A stretch of DNA of 64,000 nucleotides from Mycobacterium parascrofulaceum ATCC BAA-614 (GTDB lineage: Bacteria; Actinomycetota; Actinomycetes; Mycobacteriales; Mycobacteriaceae). Below, piece after piece: positions 55,235 through 63,567 of this stretch (positions within the stretch are counted from its first letter, which is position 1; each line of letters opens with the position of its first letter). The stretch is taken from the NCBI RefSeq assembly GCF_000164135.1, contig NZ_GG770553.1, forward strand, positions 67,795 through 131,794. The letters run 5' to 3'. The translations under genes were made by a program, and so were the position numbers. Under the pieces are notes generated by a model that was given only the letters and a program-made list of their open reading frames with translations, had not been told where the DNA came from and did not search any database.

Positions 55235-56770
55235 GTGCTTCCTCCCGACCCGACGGTCACCAAACTGCTGGTGCCGCTGGCTGAGATCGACGACCGGGGC
55301 GTCTACTTCGAAGACTCCCACACCAGCTGGCGGGAGCACCTGCGCCACGGTGCCGCGATCGCGGCGGCGCTGCGCGACCGCCTCGACCCGGCGAAGCCGC
55401 CGCACGTCGGCGTGCTGTTGGAGAACACCCCGTTCTTCTCGGCGATGCTGACGGCGGCGGGGATGTCCGGGATCGTGCCGGTGGGGCTCAACCCGGTGCG
55501 CCGCGGCGACGCGCTGGCCCGCGACATCGCCCACGCCGACTGCCAACTGGTGCTCGCCGACTCCAATTCGGCCGTCGCCCTGGGCGGCATCGATCACGTG
55601 GACGTCGATTCCGCCGGGTGGGCCGACGAAGTGGCCGCCCACGGCGACGCCGAACCCCGTTTCCAAACGGCAACGGCGGGCGACCTTTTCATGCTGATCT
55701 TCACCTCGGGCACCAGTGGTGAGCCCAAGGCGGTGAAGTGCAGCCACGGCAAGGTCGCGATCGCGGGCGTGACGATGACCCAGCGATTCGGCCTCGGCCG
55801 TGACGACGTCTGCTACGTGTCGATGCCGCTGTTCCACTCCAACGCGGTGCTGGTCGGCTGGGCGGTGGCGGCGGCCTGCCGGGGCTCATTGGCGTTGCGG
55901 CGCAAGTTCTCCGCCTCCAACTTCCTGGTGGATGTCCGCCGCTTCGGCGCCACCTACGCCAACTACGTCGGCAAGCCCCTGTCGTACGTGCTCGCCACGC
56001 CCGAGCGGCCGGACGACGCGGACAACCCGCTGCGGGCCGTCTACGGGAACGAGGGCGTCCCCCGCGACATCGAACGATTCGCGCGCCGATTCGGCTGCGT
56101 CGTCCAGGACGGGTTCGGTTCCACCGAAGGCGGGGTGGCGATCGCGCGCACCTCCGACACCCCGGAAGGTGCGTTGGGCCCGCTGCCCGAGGGCGTCGAG
56201 ATCGTCGACCCCGACACCGGTGCGCCCTGTGCGCCCGGAGTGGTCGGCGAGTTGGTGAACACCGCCGGGGCGGGCCGCTTCGAGGGCTACTACAACGACG
56301 AGGCCGCCGAGGCCGAGCGGATGGCGGGCGGGGTATACCACACCGGCGATCTGGCCTACCGCGACGAGGCCGGCTATGCGTATTTCGCGGGGCGGCTTGG
56401 TGATTGGATGAGGGTCGACGGCGAGAACCTGGGCGCCGCCCCGATCGAGCGGGTGCTGTTGCGGCACCCCGACGTGACCGAGGTGGCCGTATACGCGGTG
56501 CCGGACCCGGTGGTCGGCGACCAGGTGATGGCCGCGCTGGTGCTGGCGCCGGGGGCCGAGTTCGACGCCGAGAAGTTCCGCGCCTTCCTGGCCGGGCAGC
56601 CCGACCTCGGGCCCAAGCAGTGGCCGTCCTACGTCCGGGTCAGCGCCGAACTCCCCCGCACGGTGACCTTCAAGGTGCTCAAGCGCCAGTTGGCGGCCCA
56701 GGGCCTCGAATGCGACGATCCGGTCGTGCGAATCGAGCCGCAGACGACCAGGGGAACGGCCGGCCCATGA
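55235..56770 (+). CDS. fadD17: Acyl-CoA synthetase FadD17
   Basis: This is a 511-aa adenylating enzyme of the ANL superfamily. The P-loop is IFTSGTSGEPKAVK, the A5-type motif is DGFGSTEGG, and YHTGDLAYRDEAGY is followed by a C-terminal FKVLKR Lys. In M. tuberculosis it activates steroid side chains. The GTG start comes five bases after the fadE27 stop; codons further upstream belong to fadE27. Its last bases overlap the next small gene (ATGA). Confidence 0.95.
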   Translation: MLPPDPTVTKLLVPLAEIDDRGVYFEDSHTSWREHLRHGAAIAAALRDRLDPAKPPHVGVLLENTPFFSAMLTAAGMSGIVPVGLNPVRRGDALARDIAHADCQLVLADSNSAVALGGIDHVDVDSAGWADEVAAHGDAEPRFQTATAGDLFMLIFTSGTSGEPKAVKCSHGKVAIAGVTMTQRFGLGRDDVCYVSMPLFHSNAVLVGWAVAAACRGSLALRRKFSASNFLVDVRRFGATYANYVGKPLSYVLATPERPDDADNPLRAVYGNEGVPRDIERFARRFGCVVQDGFGSTEGGVAIARTSDTPEGALGPLPEGVEIVDPDTGAPCAPGVVGELVNTAGAGRFEGYYNDEAAEAERMAGGVYHTGDLAYRDEAGYAYFAGRLGDWMRVDGENLGAAPIERVLLRHPDVTEVAVYAVPDPVVGDQVMAALVLAPGAEFDAEKFRAFLAGQPDLGPKQWPSYVRVSAELPRTVTFKVLKRQLAAQGLECDDPVVRIEPQTTRGTAGP

Positions 56771-56979
56771 CAATCCGACAGGCGCTCGCCGCGGCCGCCC
56801 TGCTCGGATCTGTCGGCGCCGCCGCGTTCGGGGTCGGCGCCGGTCGCGCCGCGGCGGATCCCGTGCCACCGCCGCCTCCCCTGCCGCCCCCGCCACCGCT
56901 GGTGTGGGCACCGCAGACGCCGGAACCCGACCCCTGGGAACCTCCCCCGCCGGAGGCGCCGCCACTGCCGCCGGGCTAG
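56767..56979 (+). CDS. Small exported proline-rich protein
   Basis: This 70-aa protein has a signal peptide (IRQALAAAALLGSVGAAAFGVGAG, cleavage near AAA-DP) and a mature part of mainly Pro, Leu and Trp (PPPPPLPPPPPLVWAPQ ... PPPEAPPLPPG). The ATG overlaps the fadD17 stop (ATGA), so it is coupled to the cholesterol operon. Function unknown. Confidence 0.75.
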   Translation: MTIRQALAAAALLGSVGAAAFGVGAGRAAADPVPPPPPLPPPPPLVWAPQTPEPDPWEPPPPEAPPLPPG

Positions 56980-57089
56980 CGGCGCGCCGCCACCCTTTTC
57001 GCCCTGCGCGGCGCGGCGTTCGGAGATAATGCGACATTGCACGGGAATGCCGGGATCGAAGGAGACGCGATGGTTGGTCCGATCAGCGC

Positions 57090-57803
57090 ATGACTTCCCG
57101 ACCCCTGGAGACCGCCCTCGAGGCGAGCTTCGACCAACTGTCCGCCGCCGTTCCGGCGGATGTCGGCATCGCGATCGCCCGGCCGGATCGCACCTATTCC
57201 CTGGGCCGATGGTGGTCGGGCGTCGCGTGGTCGACGATCAAGGTGCCGTTGGCGATCGCCGCGCTGCGCAGCGACTGGTTGCGCGCCAAGGACCTTGCCG
57301 TCAAGGCCATCACGGAATCCGACAACCGCGCATCGGAGCAATTGTGGTCTCGCTTGGGCGACCCCGGGGAGGCGGCACGGCGGGTGCAGGGCGTGATCGC
57401 CGAGGGCGGTGACACCGCCACCGTGGTCGAATCGCGCCGGCTTCGGCGCGGTTACACCGCGTTCGGCCAGACGCAGTGGACGCTGCAGCGGCAAGCCCGG
57501 TTCGCGGCTGAGCTGCCGTCGATCCCCGACGCGGCCGACGTCATCGACCTGATGCAGCGCCTCACCAGCGGCCATCGCTGGGGGCTGGCCGCGAAAGGCT
57601 TTGCCGCCAAGGGCGGTTGGGGGCCCGGGATGCACGGCGATTACCTGGTGCGGCAGTTCGGGATCGTACCCACCTCGTCCGGTCAGTGGGGCGTGGCTCT
57701 GGCGGCCAAGGTGCACGACGGGGTGCTGGAGACCGGCGTCGACATCCTGAACACGATGTCGGAGTGGGTCCTCGCCCGGCTCCCCGGGCTAGCCCGTTAT
57801 TGA
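57090..57803 (+). CDS. Serine beta-lactamase/PBP-like protein
   Basis: This is a 237-aa protein with SxxK (STIK, about residue 48), SDN (ESDNRASEQL) and a KGG in place of KTG (AAKGGWGPG), in the order seen in class A beta-lactamases. No signal peptide is visible, and it is shorter than typical enzymes (about 260-290). It may be a cytoplasmic or non-classically exported D-Ala-D-Ala-like or esterase member. It converges on ilvX with a 15-base overlap. I recognise no named gene. Confidence 0.75.
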   Translation: MTSRPLETALEASFDQLSAAVPADVGIAIARPDRTYSLGRWWSGVAWSTIKVPLAIAALRSDWLRAKDLAVKAITESDNRASEQLWSRLGDPGEAARRVQGVIAEGGDTATVVESRRLRRGYTAFGQTQWTLQRQARFAAELPSIPDAADVIDLMQRLTSGHRWGLAAKGFAAKGGWGPGMHGDYLVRQFGIVPTSSGQWGVALAAKVHDGVLETGVDILNTMSEWVLARLPGLARY

Positions 57804-59339
57804 CGGCACGACGGCGTCGATCAGGTGCGGCCCCGGTTCGCTCAGGGCGTGACGCAGCGCGTCGGCGAGTTCCTCGGCGGTGGTGACGCGGCGGGCCGGC
57901 ACCCCCATTCCTTCGCTGATCTTGACGAAATCCATTGTGGGCCGCGATAAGTCGAGGAGGTCAAGCGCCTTGGGCCCGGGAGCCGATCCGGCGCCCACCC
58001 GGGCCAACTCGATCCGCAGGATGTCGTAGGCGCTGTTGTCGTAGATCACGGTGGTCACGTTGAGGTTTTCCCGCGCCTGGGTCCACAACCCCGAGATGGT
58101 GTACATCGCCGACCCATCGGATTCCAGGCAGAGCACCGGCCGGTCGGGAGCGGCCACCGCGGCGCCCACGGCGGCCGGGATGCCGTAGCCGATCGCCCCG
58201 CCGGTCAGCGTCAGCCAGTCGTGGGCCGGTGCCCCCGCCGTGGCCTGGGCCAGCAGCACGCCCGAGGTGTTCGATTCGTCCACGACGATCGCCCCCTCCG
58301 GAAGCAGCGCACCGATCACGTCGGCCGCGGAAGCGGACGTCAGGGCACCCGCCGGCAGTTGTGGCCGCGCCGCGGGCGCGACGGGCGCGACGGTTCCGGG
58401 CGCCACCTCGTCGGCCACCGCGGCCAGCGCCTCGGCGGCGCCGCTGTGCGCGGCGAGCAGGTGCACCTCACAGCCGGCCGGGACGAGGTCGCTGGGCATG
58501 CCCGGGTAGGCGAAGAAGGACACCGGCGATTTCGCGCCCGCCAGCACGAGATGCTTTGCGCAGTCCAGCTGCGCGGTCGCGGCCTCGGCGAAATAGGCCA
58601 GCCGCTCGATCGCGGGGACGCCGGCGCCGCGCTCCAGGCGGGTCGGGAAGGTCTCGCACAACAGCCTGGCCCCGGTCGCCTGCGCGATCCGGGCGGCCGC
58701 GGCGAGCCCGGGGCCGCGGGTGGCGTCGCCGCCGATCATCAGCACGGTCGGCTCACCCGAGCGCAGCACTTCGATCACCTCGAACGTCAACCGCGGCTCG
58801 GCCCCGGCGGGGTGCGCGGGCGTCGCCGGGGCGGCTTGCGCCCCGTCCGACCACGACACGTCGGCGGGCAGGATCAGCGTCGACACCTGCGAGCCCGCCC
58901 GGCTCGCGGCGATCGCCTCGGCCGCGTCGGACGCGACGTCCGCGGTGCGTTCGGTGCGGCGCACCCAGCCGGAGACGGTGCCGGCAAGGGCGTCGATGTC
59001 GGATTCCAGTGGGGCATCGTACTTTTTGTGATATGTGGCGTGGTCGCCGACGATCACCAGCATCGGCACCTGGGCGCGCCGGGCGTTGTGCAGGTTCGCC
59101 AGGCCGTTGCCCAGGCCGGGGCCCAGGTGCAGCAGCACCGCGGCCGGCCGGCCTGCGATGCGGGCGTAGCCGTCGGCCGCGCCGGTGGCGACTCCCTCGA
59201 ACAGGGCCAGGACGCCGCGCATTCGGGGCACCGTGTCCAGCGCGGCCACGAAGTGCATCTCCGAGGTGCCCGGGTTGGCGAAACAGACGTCGACGCCACC
59301 GTCGACCAGGGTGTTGATCAGGGCCTGGGCGCCGTTCAC
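57789..59339 (-). CDS. ilvX: ThDP-dependent acetolactate synthase-like enzyme IlvX
   Basis: This is a 516-aa ThDP enzyme similar to the acetolactate synthase catalytic subunit. N-terminal FANPGTSEMHFVAALD and FEGVATGAADGYARIAG carry the ThDP Glu. The ThDP/Mg motif in the C-terminal part is LESDGSAMYTISGLWTQARENLNVTTVIYDN. It is 515 aa in M. tuberculosis (Rv3509c). The GTG start overlaps the amidohydrolase stop by four bases. Its true reaction may be decarboxylation or carboligation of another 2-oxoacid; that is unproven. Confidence 0.94.
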   Translation of the reverse strand: MNGAQALINTLVDGGVDVCFANPGTSEMHFVAALDTVPRMRGVLALFEGVATGAADGYARIAGRPAAVLLHLGPGLGNGLANLHNARRAQVPMLVIVGDHATYHKKYDAPLESDIDALAGTVSGWVRRTERTADVASDAAEAIAASRAGSQVSTLILPADVSWSDGAQAAPATPAHPAGAEPRLTFEVIEVLRSGEPTVLMIGGDATRGPGLAAAARIAQATGARLLCETFPTRLERGAGVPAIERLAYFAEAATAQLDCAKHLVLAGAKSPVSFFAYPGMPSDLVPAGCEVHLLAAHSGAAEALAAVADEVAPGTVAPVAPAARPQLPAGALTSASAADVIGALLPEGAIVVDESNTSGVLLAQATAGAPAHDWLTLTGGAIGYGIPAAVGAAVAAPDRPVLCLESDGSAMYTISGLWTQARENLNVTTVIYDNSAYDILRIELARVGAGSAPGPKALDLLDLSRPTMDFVKISEGMGVPARRVTTAEELADALRHALSEPGPHLIDAVVPSITG

Positions 59340-60160
59340 GGGTTTGCCTCCAGTCTGAAGATGCGCTCGGCGTTGCCGTGCAAGAAGTCTCGGCAGCCCT
59401 CGTCGGCCAGGCCGAGTTCCGCCAAACCCGCCAGCGCGTGCGCGTGGGTCATCATCGGATAATTGCTTCCGAACAGGACTTTGCGTTGTCCGGTACCGGT
59501 TTTCATGAATGCGACCAGCTCCGGCGGCAGCCGGCGCAGCGTGTAGGCCGACGTGTCGATGTAGACGTTTTCATGCTTGCGCGCGACCGCGACCATCTCC
59601 TCGGTCCACGGATACCCGACGTGGCCGCACACGATCACCAGCTCGGGAAAGTCGAGGGCGACCTGGTCGATGTAGGGGATCGGGCGGCCCGTCTCCGAGG
59701 GTCGCAGCGGGCCGGTATGGCCCACCTGTGTGCAGAACGGCACCCCCAACTCGACGCACTCGGCGAACAGCGGGTAGTAGCGGCGATCGGTGGGCGGCGC
59801 GTTCCACAGCCACGGCACCACCCGCAGGCCCAGGAATCCTTCGCACACCCGGCGCCGCAATTCGCGCACCGCTTCCATCGGGCGATCGAGGTCGACGGTG
59901 GCCAGGCCGCCAAACCGGTTGGGATGCAGGCTGATCCATCCGGCGACTTCATCGTTGGAGATCAGGTCCTGCCCCGCGGGACCGCGCCACGCGCTGAGCA
60001 GGCCGAAGCGGACGCCGGCGGCGTCCATGGTCGCGATGCTCGCCTCGATCGGGATGTCGGCGTCCGGTATGGAGTCGCCGGTCCAGCGGCGCAGGGACGC
60101 CAGCATGTCGCTGCGCAGGAACCGCGCAGTCGGGTGCTGCATCCACACGTCGACCGTCAT
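59336..60160 (-). CDS. Amidohydrolase family protein, Rv3510c-like
   Basis: This is a 274-aa TIM-barrel amidohydrolase of the 2-amino-3-carboxymuconate semialdehyde decarboxylase type: MTVDVWMQHPT start, CTQVGHTGP, VIVCGHVGYPW and FGSNYPMMTH, with a GNAERIFRL close. It would bind one metal. The ATG is used because it begins the conserved block; upstream in-frame codons lack homology. It lies 22 bases after the kinase gene and is coupled to ilvX. It probably belongs to the fadD19 operon. Confidence 0.9.
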   Translation of the reverse strand: MTVDVWMQHPTARFLRSDMLASLRRWTGDSIPDADIPIEASIATMDAAGVRFGLLSAWRGPAGQDLISNDEVAGWISLHPNRFGGLATVDLDRPMEAVRELRRRVCEGFLGLRVVPWLWNAPPTDRRYYPLFAECVELGVPFCTQVGHTGPLRPSETGRPIPYIDQVALDFPELVIVCGHVGYPWTEEMVAVARKHENVYIDTSAYTLRRLPPELVAFMKTGTGQRKVLFGSNYPMMTHAHALAGLAELGLADEGCRDFLHGNAERIFRLEANP

Positions 60161-60182
60161 CGAGCCAACAGTAGACGGGCCG

Positions 60183-60950
60183 TCAGAGGGCCAGCGCGGC
60201 GCGGGCACAGGCGTGCGTCCGCTGTGCGTGCCCGCCGCCGAACAGCACGACGTGAGCCAGCAGCGGAAAGAGTTGATGCAGCCCGATCCGATTGCGCCAG
60301 CCGGGCCGCAGCGGCCGCACCCGCTGATACCCCGCGATGACTTCGTCGTAGTGCGGGCAGCCGAACAGCGCGAGCATCGCCAGGTCGCTTTCGCGATGGC
60401 CGGCGTGCGCGGCCGGGTCGATCAGCACCACCCCGTCGGGCGTCCACATCACGTTGCCGCCCCACAGGTCGCCGTGCAGCCGCGCGGGCCGGTCACCGTC
60501 GTCGAAGTCGCCGGCGCGGGACCGCGCTACGACGGCATCGATCGAGTCCCGGGTGGACCCGTCGAGCCGGTCCGCCGCGCGCTCGGCCATCGGTGCCAGC
60601 CGCTCCTGCGCGTAGAAGTCGCCCCAGCGGTCGTGTTGGCGCAGCGACATCGGCAACGGTTGCGACAGCGGCCCGAAGAACCCCGGCCCGTCCCACCCGT
60701 CGGGCCCTGCACCGAACGCGGGCGCGCCCGCGTCGTGCGTGACGGCCAGCCTGCCGCCGAACGCGCGGGCCGCCTCGGGGGTCGGGGGCGCCGAATCGAG
60801 CCGGCGCAGCGTCAGGCTCGTCGCGTCGACGGACACCACCTGCGCGAGCGGCACCCCGCCGTCGACGCCGGCCAGCCAGCGCAGCCCGGCGGCTTCCCAC
60901 GCGAAGTAGCCGCTGGGGGCGGCCGGGTGGCGCTTGACGAAGTCGCTCAA
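60183..60950 (-). CDS. Fructosamine kinase-like phosphotransferase
   Basis: This is a 255-aa kinase-like protein. It begins at a TTG that overlaps the fadD19 stop (TTGA). It opens with FVKRHPAAPSGYFAWEAAGL, where Lys is the likely ATP contact, and has HGDLWGGNVM and LIDPAAHAGHRESDLAML, the catalytic and metal motifs of fructosamine-3-kinases. The usual N-terminal Gly-rich strand region is short or missing, a point worth checking. It would phosphorylate ketoamines or another small alcohol. The coupling to fadD19 suggests coexpression under KstR. Confidence 0.85.
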   Translation of the reverse strand: MSDFVKRHPAAPSGYFAWEAAGLRWLAGVDGGVPLAQVVSVDATSLTLRRLDSAPPTPEAARAFGGRLAVTHDAGAPAFGAGPDGWDGPGFFGPLSQPLPMSLRQHDRWGDFYAQERLAPMAERAADRLDGSTRDSIDAVVARSRAGDFDDGDRPARLHGDLWGGNVMWTPDGVVLIDPAAHAGHRESDLAMLALFGCPHYDEVIAGYQRVRPLRPGWRNRIGLHQLFPLLAHVVLFGGGHAQRTHACARAALAL

Positions 60951-62587
60951 GCGGTCGCGTGAGCGGCGTGCACGTCGTCGGCGGGCCGTGCCTCGGTCTG
61001 TTCCTTGGCCCACCGGTAGTCCGGTTTGCCGGCCGGCGAGCGCTTGACCTCGTCCACCAGCCAAAGGCTGCGCGGCACTTTGTATCCCGCGATCTCGGAG
61101 CGCACGAAGCGGTCCAGTTCGGCCAGCGTCGGCCGGGAACCCGGCCGCGGCTGCACGACGGCCGCCACGTGCTGGCCGTAACGCGGGTCGGGCACACCGA
61201 CCACCAGGGCGTCGAAGACGTCGGGGTGGCCCTTGAGCGCGGCCTCGACCTCCTCGGGGTAGATCTTCTCCCCGCCGCTGTTGATCGACACCGAACCGCG
61301 GCCCAGCATCGTGACGGTGCCGTCCTCCTCGACGATCGCCCAGTCGCCGGGGATGGCGTAGCGGACACCGTTGATGGTCTTGAACGTTTCGGCGGTCTTC
61401 TTCTCGTCCTTGTAGTAGCCGACCGGGATGTTGCCCTTCTTGGCGATGAAGCCGCGCACACCCGAGCCAGGCTTGACCTCGTTGCCTTCCTCGTCGAGGA
61501 CGACCGTGCGGTGGTCGATCGCCACGCGGGGCCCGCCGCTCTGCGGCGCGTCTTTGGTGACGACGCTGATACCGCCGAAGCCGGTCTCCGAGGAACCGAT
61601 CGAGTCGGTGATGACCCGGTTGGGCAGCAGCTCGAGGAGCTTCTCCTTGATGCTCGGCGAGAACAACGCCGCAGTGCTGGCGAGCAGGAACAGCGATGAC
61701 AGGTCGTAATCGTGATCGGTGTCAAGCGCGTCGAGCAGTGGCCGGGCCATCGCATCGCCGGTGAAGAACAGCAGGTTCACCTTGTGGTCGTGAATCGTGC
61801 GCCACACCTCGTCGGCATTGAATTCCGGTGCCAACACGGTGGTGTGACCGGCGAAGAGAGACATCCAGGTGGATGACTGGGTGGCGCCGTGGATCATCGG
61901 CGGAATCGGATAGCGGATCATCGGCGGATTCTCCGCGGCGGCCTTGGCGAGGTCGTATTCGTTCTCGACGAATTCGCCCGTCGCGAAGTCGGTCCCGCCG
62001 AAGAGCACCCGGTAGATGTCCTCGTGGCGCCACATCACGCCCTTCGGGAAACCCGTCGTGCCCCCGGTGTAGAGCAGGTAGATGTCGTCGGCGCTGCGCT
62101 CCCCGAAGTCGCGCTCGGGTGAGCCCTGGGCGATCGCCGAGTAGAACTCGACCCCGCCGTAGCGCTGGTAATCGTTGTCCGAACCGTCCTCGATGACCAG
62201 GATCGTCTTGACGTTGGGGGTGTCCGGCAGCACCTTGGCGACCCGGTCGGAGTACTGGCGCTCGTGGACCAGGGCGACCATGTCGGAGTTGTCGAACAGG
62301 TAGCGCAGCTCGCCCTCGACGTAGCGGTAGTTGACGTTGACCAGGATGGCGCCCGCCTTCACGATGCCGAGCATCGCGATGACGATCTCGATGCGGTTTC
62401 GGCAGTACAGCCCGACCTTGTCGTCCTTTTTCACCCCCTGGTCGATCAGGTAGTGGGCGAGGCGGTTGGCCTTCTCCTCCAGTTGGGCATAGGTGAGCTT
62501 CTCGTCGCCGCAGATCAGGGCGACACGGTCCGGCACAGCGTCGATGGCGTGCTCTGCGAGATCGGCAATATTCAGGGCCACGGCCAC
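60947..62587 (-). CDS. fadD19: Steroid-CoA ligase FadD19
   Basis: FadD19 is an ANL-superfamily ligase that activates the C8 side chain of cholesterol metabolites (3-oxo-cholest-4-en-26-oate). It is 546 aa from the GTG start. The P-loop is [16 protein letters not shown], the A5 motif is [12 protein letters not shown], the A8 is [16 protein letters not shown] and the catalytic Lys is in [12 protein letters not shown] used the GTG starting [10 protein letters not shown], as in M. tuberculosis, though the frame is open upstream. A perfect KstR site ends just six bases before it, so the mRNA may be leaderless. Confidence 0.96.
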   Translation of the reverse strand: MAVALNIADLAEHAIDAVPDRVALICGDEKLTYAQLEEKANRLAHYLIDQGVKKDDKVGLYCRNRIEIVIAMLGIVKAGAILVNVNYRYVEGELRYLFDNSDMVALVHERQYSDRVAKVLPDTPNVKTILVIEDGSDNDYQRYGGVEFYSAIAQGSPERDFGERSADDIYLLYTGGTTGFPKGVMWRHEDIYRVLFGGTDFATGEFVENEYDLAKAAAENPPMIRYPIPPMIHGATQSSTWMSLFAGHTTVLAPEFNADEVWRTIHDHKVNLLFFTGDAMARPLLDALDTDHDYDLSSLFLLASTAALFSPSIKEKLLELLPNRVITDSIGSSETGFGGISVVTKDAPQSGGPRVAIDHRTVVLDEEGNEVKPGSGVRGFIAKKGNIPVGYYKDEKKTAETFKTINGVRYAIPGDWAIVEEDGTVTMLGRGSVSINSGGEKIYPEEVEAALKGHPDVFDALVVGVPDPRYGQHVAAVVQPRPGSRPTLAELDRFVRSEIAGYKVPRSLWLVDEVKRSPAGKPDYRWAKEQTEARPADDVHAAHATA

Positions 62588-62592
62588 CAAAT

Positions 62593-62606
62593 TAGAACGT
62601 GTTACA
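62593..62606. promoter_or_regulatory. KstR operator, fadD19/echA19 divergent promoter
   Basis: tagaacgtgttaca fits TNNAACNNGTTNNA exactly and is identical to the site at 52820-52833. It separates the divergent fadD19 and echA19 genes and could repress both. Confidence 0.88.
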
Positions 62607-62651
62607 TTTCTTGACAAGCTCATGCCCCTCGTCGACGGAAAGGCGGTAGCC

Positions 62652-63464
62652 GTGGCTCAGGCTCCAGCAAACGAACAGACGGGACCCGACGCGCTCGTCG
62701 AACAGCGCGGTCACACCCTGATCGTCACGTTGAACCGGCCGCACGCCCGCAACGCCCTGAGCACCGAAATGATGGAAATCATGGTGCAGGCCTGGGACCG
62801 CGTCGACAACGATCCCGACATCCGCTGCTGCATCCTGACCGGGGCCGGTGGCTACTTCTGCGCGGGCATGGACCTCAAGGCGGCGACGAAACGGCCACCT
62901 GGTGAATCTTTTAGGGACGGCAGCTACGACCCGTCGCGAATCGACGCGTTGCTCAAAGGCCGGCGGCTGACCAAGCCGCTGATCGCGGCCGTCGAGGGAC
63001 CGGCGATCGCCGGGGGCACCGAGATCCTGCAGGGCACCGACATCCGCATCGCCGGCGAGAGCGCCAAGTTCGGCATCTCGGAGGCCAAGTGGAGCCTGTA
63101 CCCGATGGGCGGATCGGCCGTGCGCCTGGTGCGGCAGATCCCCTACACGGTCGCCTGCGACCTGCTGATGACCGGCCGGCACATCACCGCCGCCGAGGCG
63201 AAGGAGATGGGCCTGATCGGGCATGTGGTGCCGGACGGCCAGGCGCTGTCCAAGGCGCTCGAGATCGCCGAGGTGATCGCTAATAACGGACCTATGGCCG
63301 TGCAGGCGATCCTGCGGGCGATCCGCGAGACCGAGGGCATGCACGAGAACGAGGCCTTCAAGATCGACACCCAGATCGGGATCAAGGTGTTCCTGTCCGA
63401 CGACGCCAAGGAAGGGCCGCGGGCGTTCGCCGAGAAGCGCAAGCCCAACTTCCAGAACAAGTAA
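62652..63464 (+). CDS. echA19: Enoyl-CoA hydratase EchA19
   Basis: This is a 270-aa crotonase. It contains [17 protein letters not shown] and [36 protein letters not shown], which form the oxyanion hole and carry the general acid/base Glu. In M. tuberculosis EchA19 hydrates the C-22 enoyl steroid CoA in side-chain beta-oxidation. I chose the GTG with aaggcgg upstream ([11 protein letters not shown]); the ATG at 62622 adds ten residues. It is divergent from fadD19 and under the KstR box. Confidence 0.94.
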   Translation: MAQAPANEQTGPDALVEQRGHTLIVTLNRPHARNALSTEMMEIMVQAWDRVDNDPDIRCCILTGAGGYFCAGMDLKAATKRPPGESFRDGSYDPSRIDALLKGRRLTKPLIAAVEGPAIAGGTEILQGTDIRIAGESAKFGISEAKWSLYPMGGSAVRLVRQIPYTVACDLLMTGRHITAAEAKEMGLIGHVVPDGQALSKALEIAEVIANNGPMAVQAILRAIRETEGMHENEAFKIDTQIGIKVFLSDDAKEGPRAFAEKRKPNFQNK

Positions 63465-63475
63465 CGCTGCCTTTG

Positions 63476-63537
63476 CGCCGAGCGTGATCTGAGGGCCACT
63501 TTTCGGCCGATTTTTCGCCCTGACGTCACGTTCGGCG
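63476..63537. repeat. Intergenic imperfect palindrome after echA19
   Basis: cgccgagcgtga (63476-63487) and tcacgttcggcg (63526-63537) pair with one mismatch (a G-T in RNA). The interior has partly pairing agggc/gccct blocks around an AT-rich centre. The arm resembles the CGAGCGTCACG repeat upstream of ggtA. It may terminate echA19 transcripts or be a dispersed element. Confidence 0.65.
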
Positions 63538-63567
63538 TTTGTCGGTCTCCCGCGACACACTGCCGGC

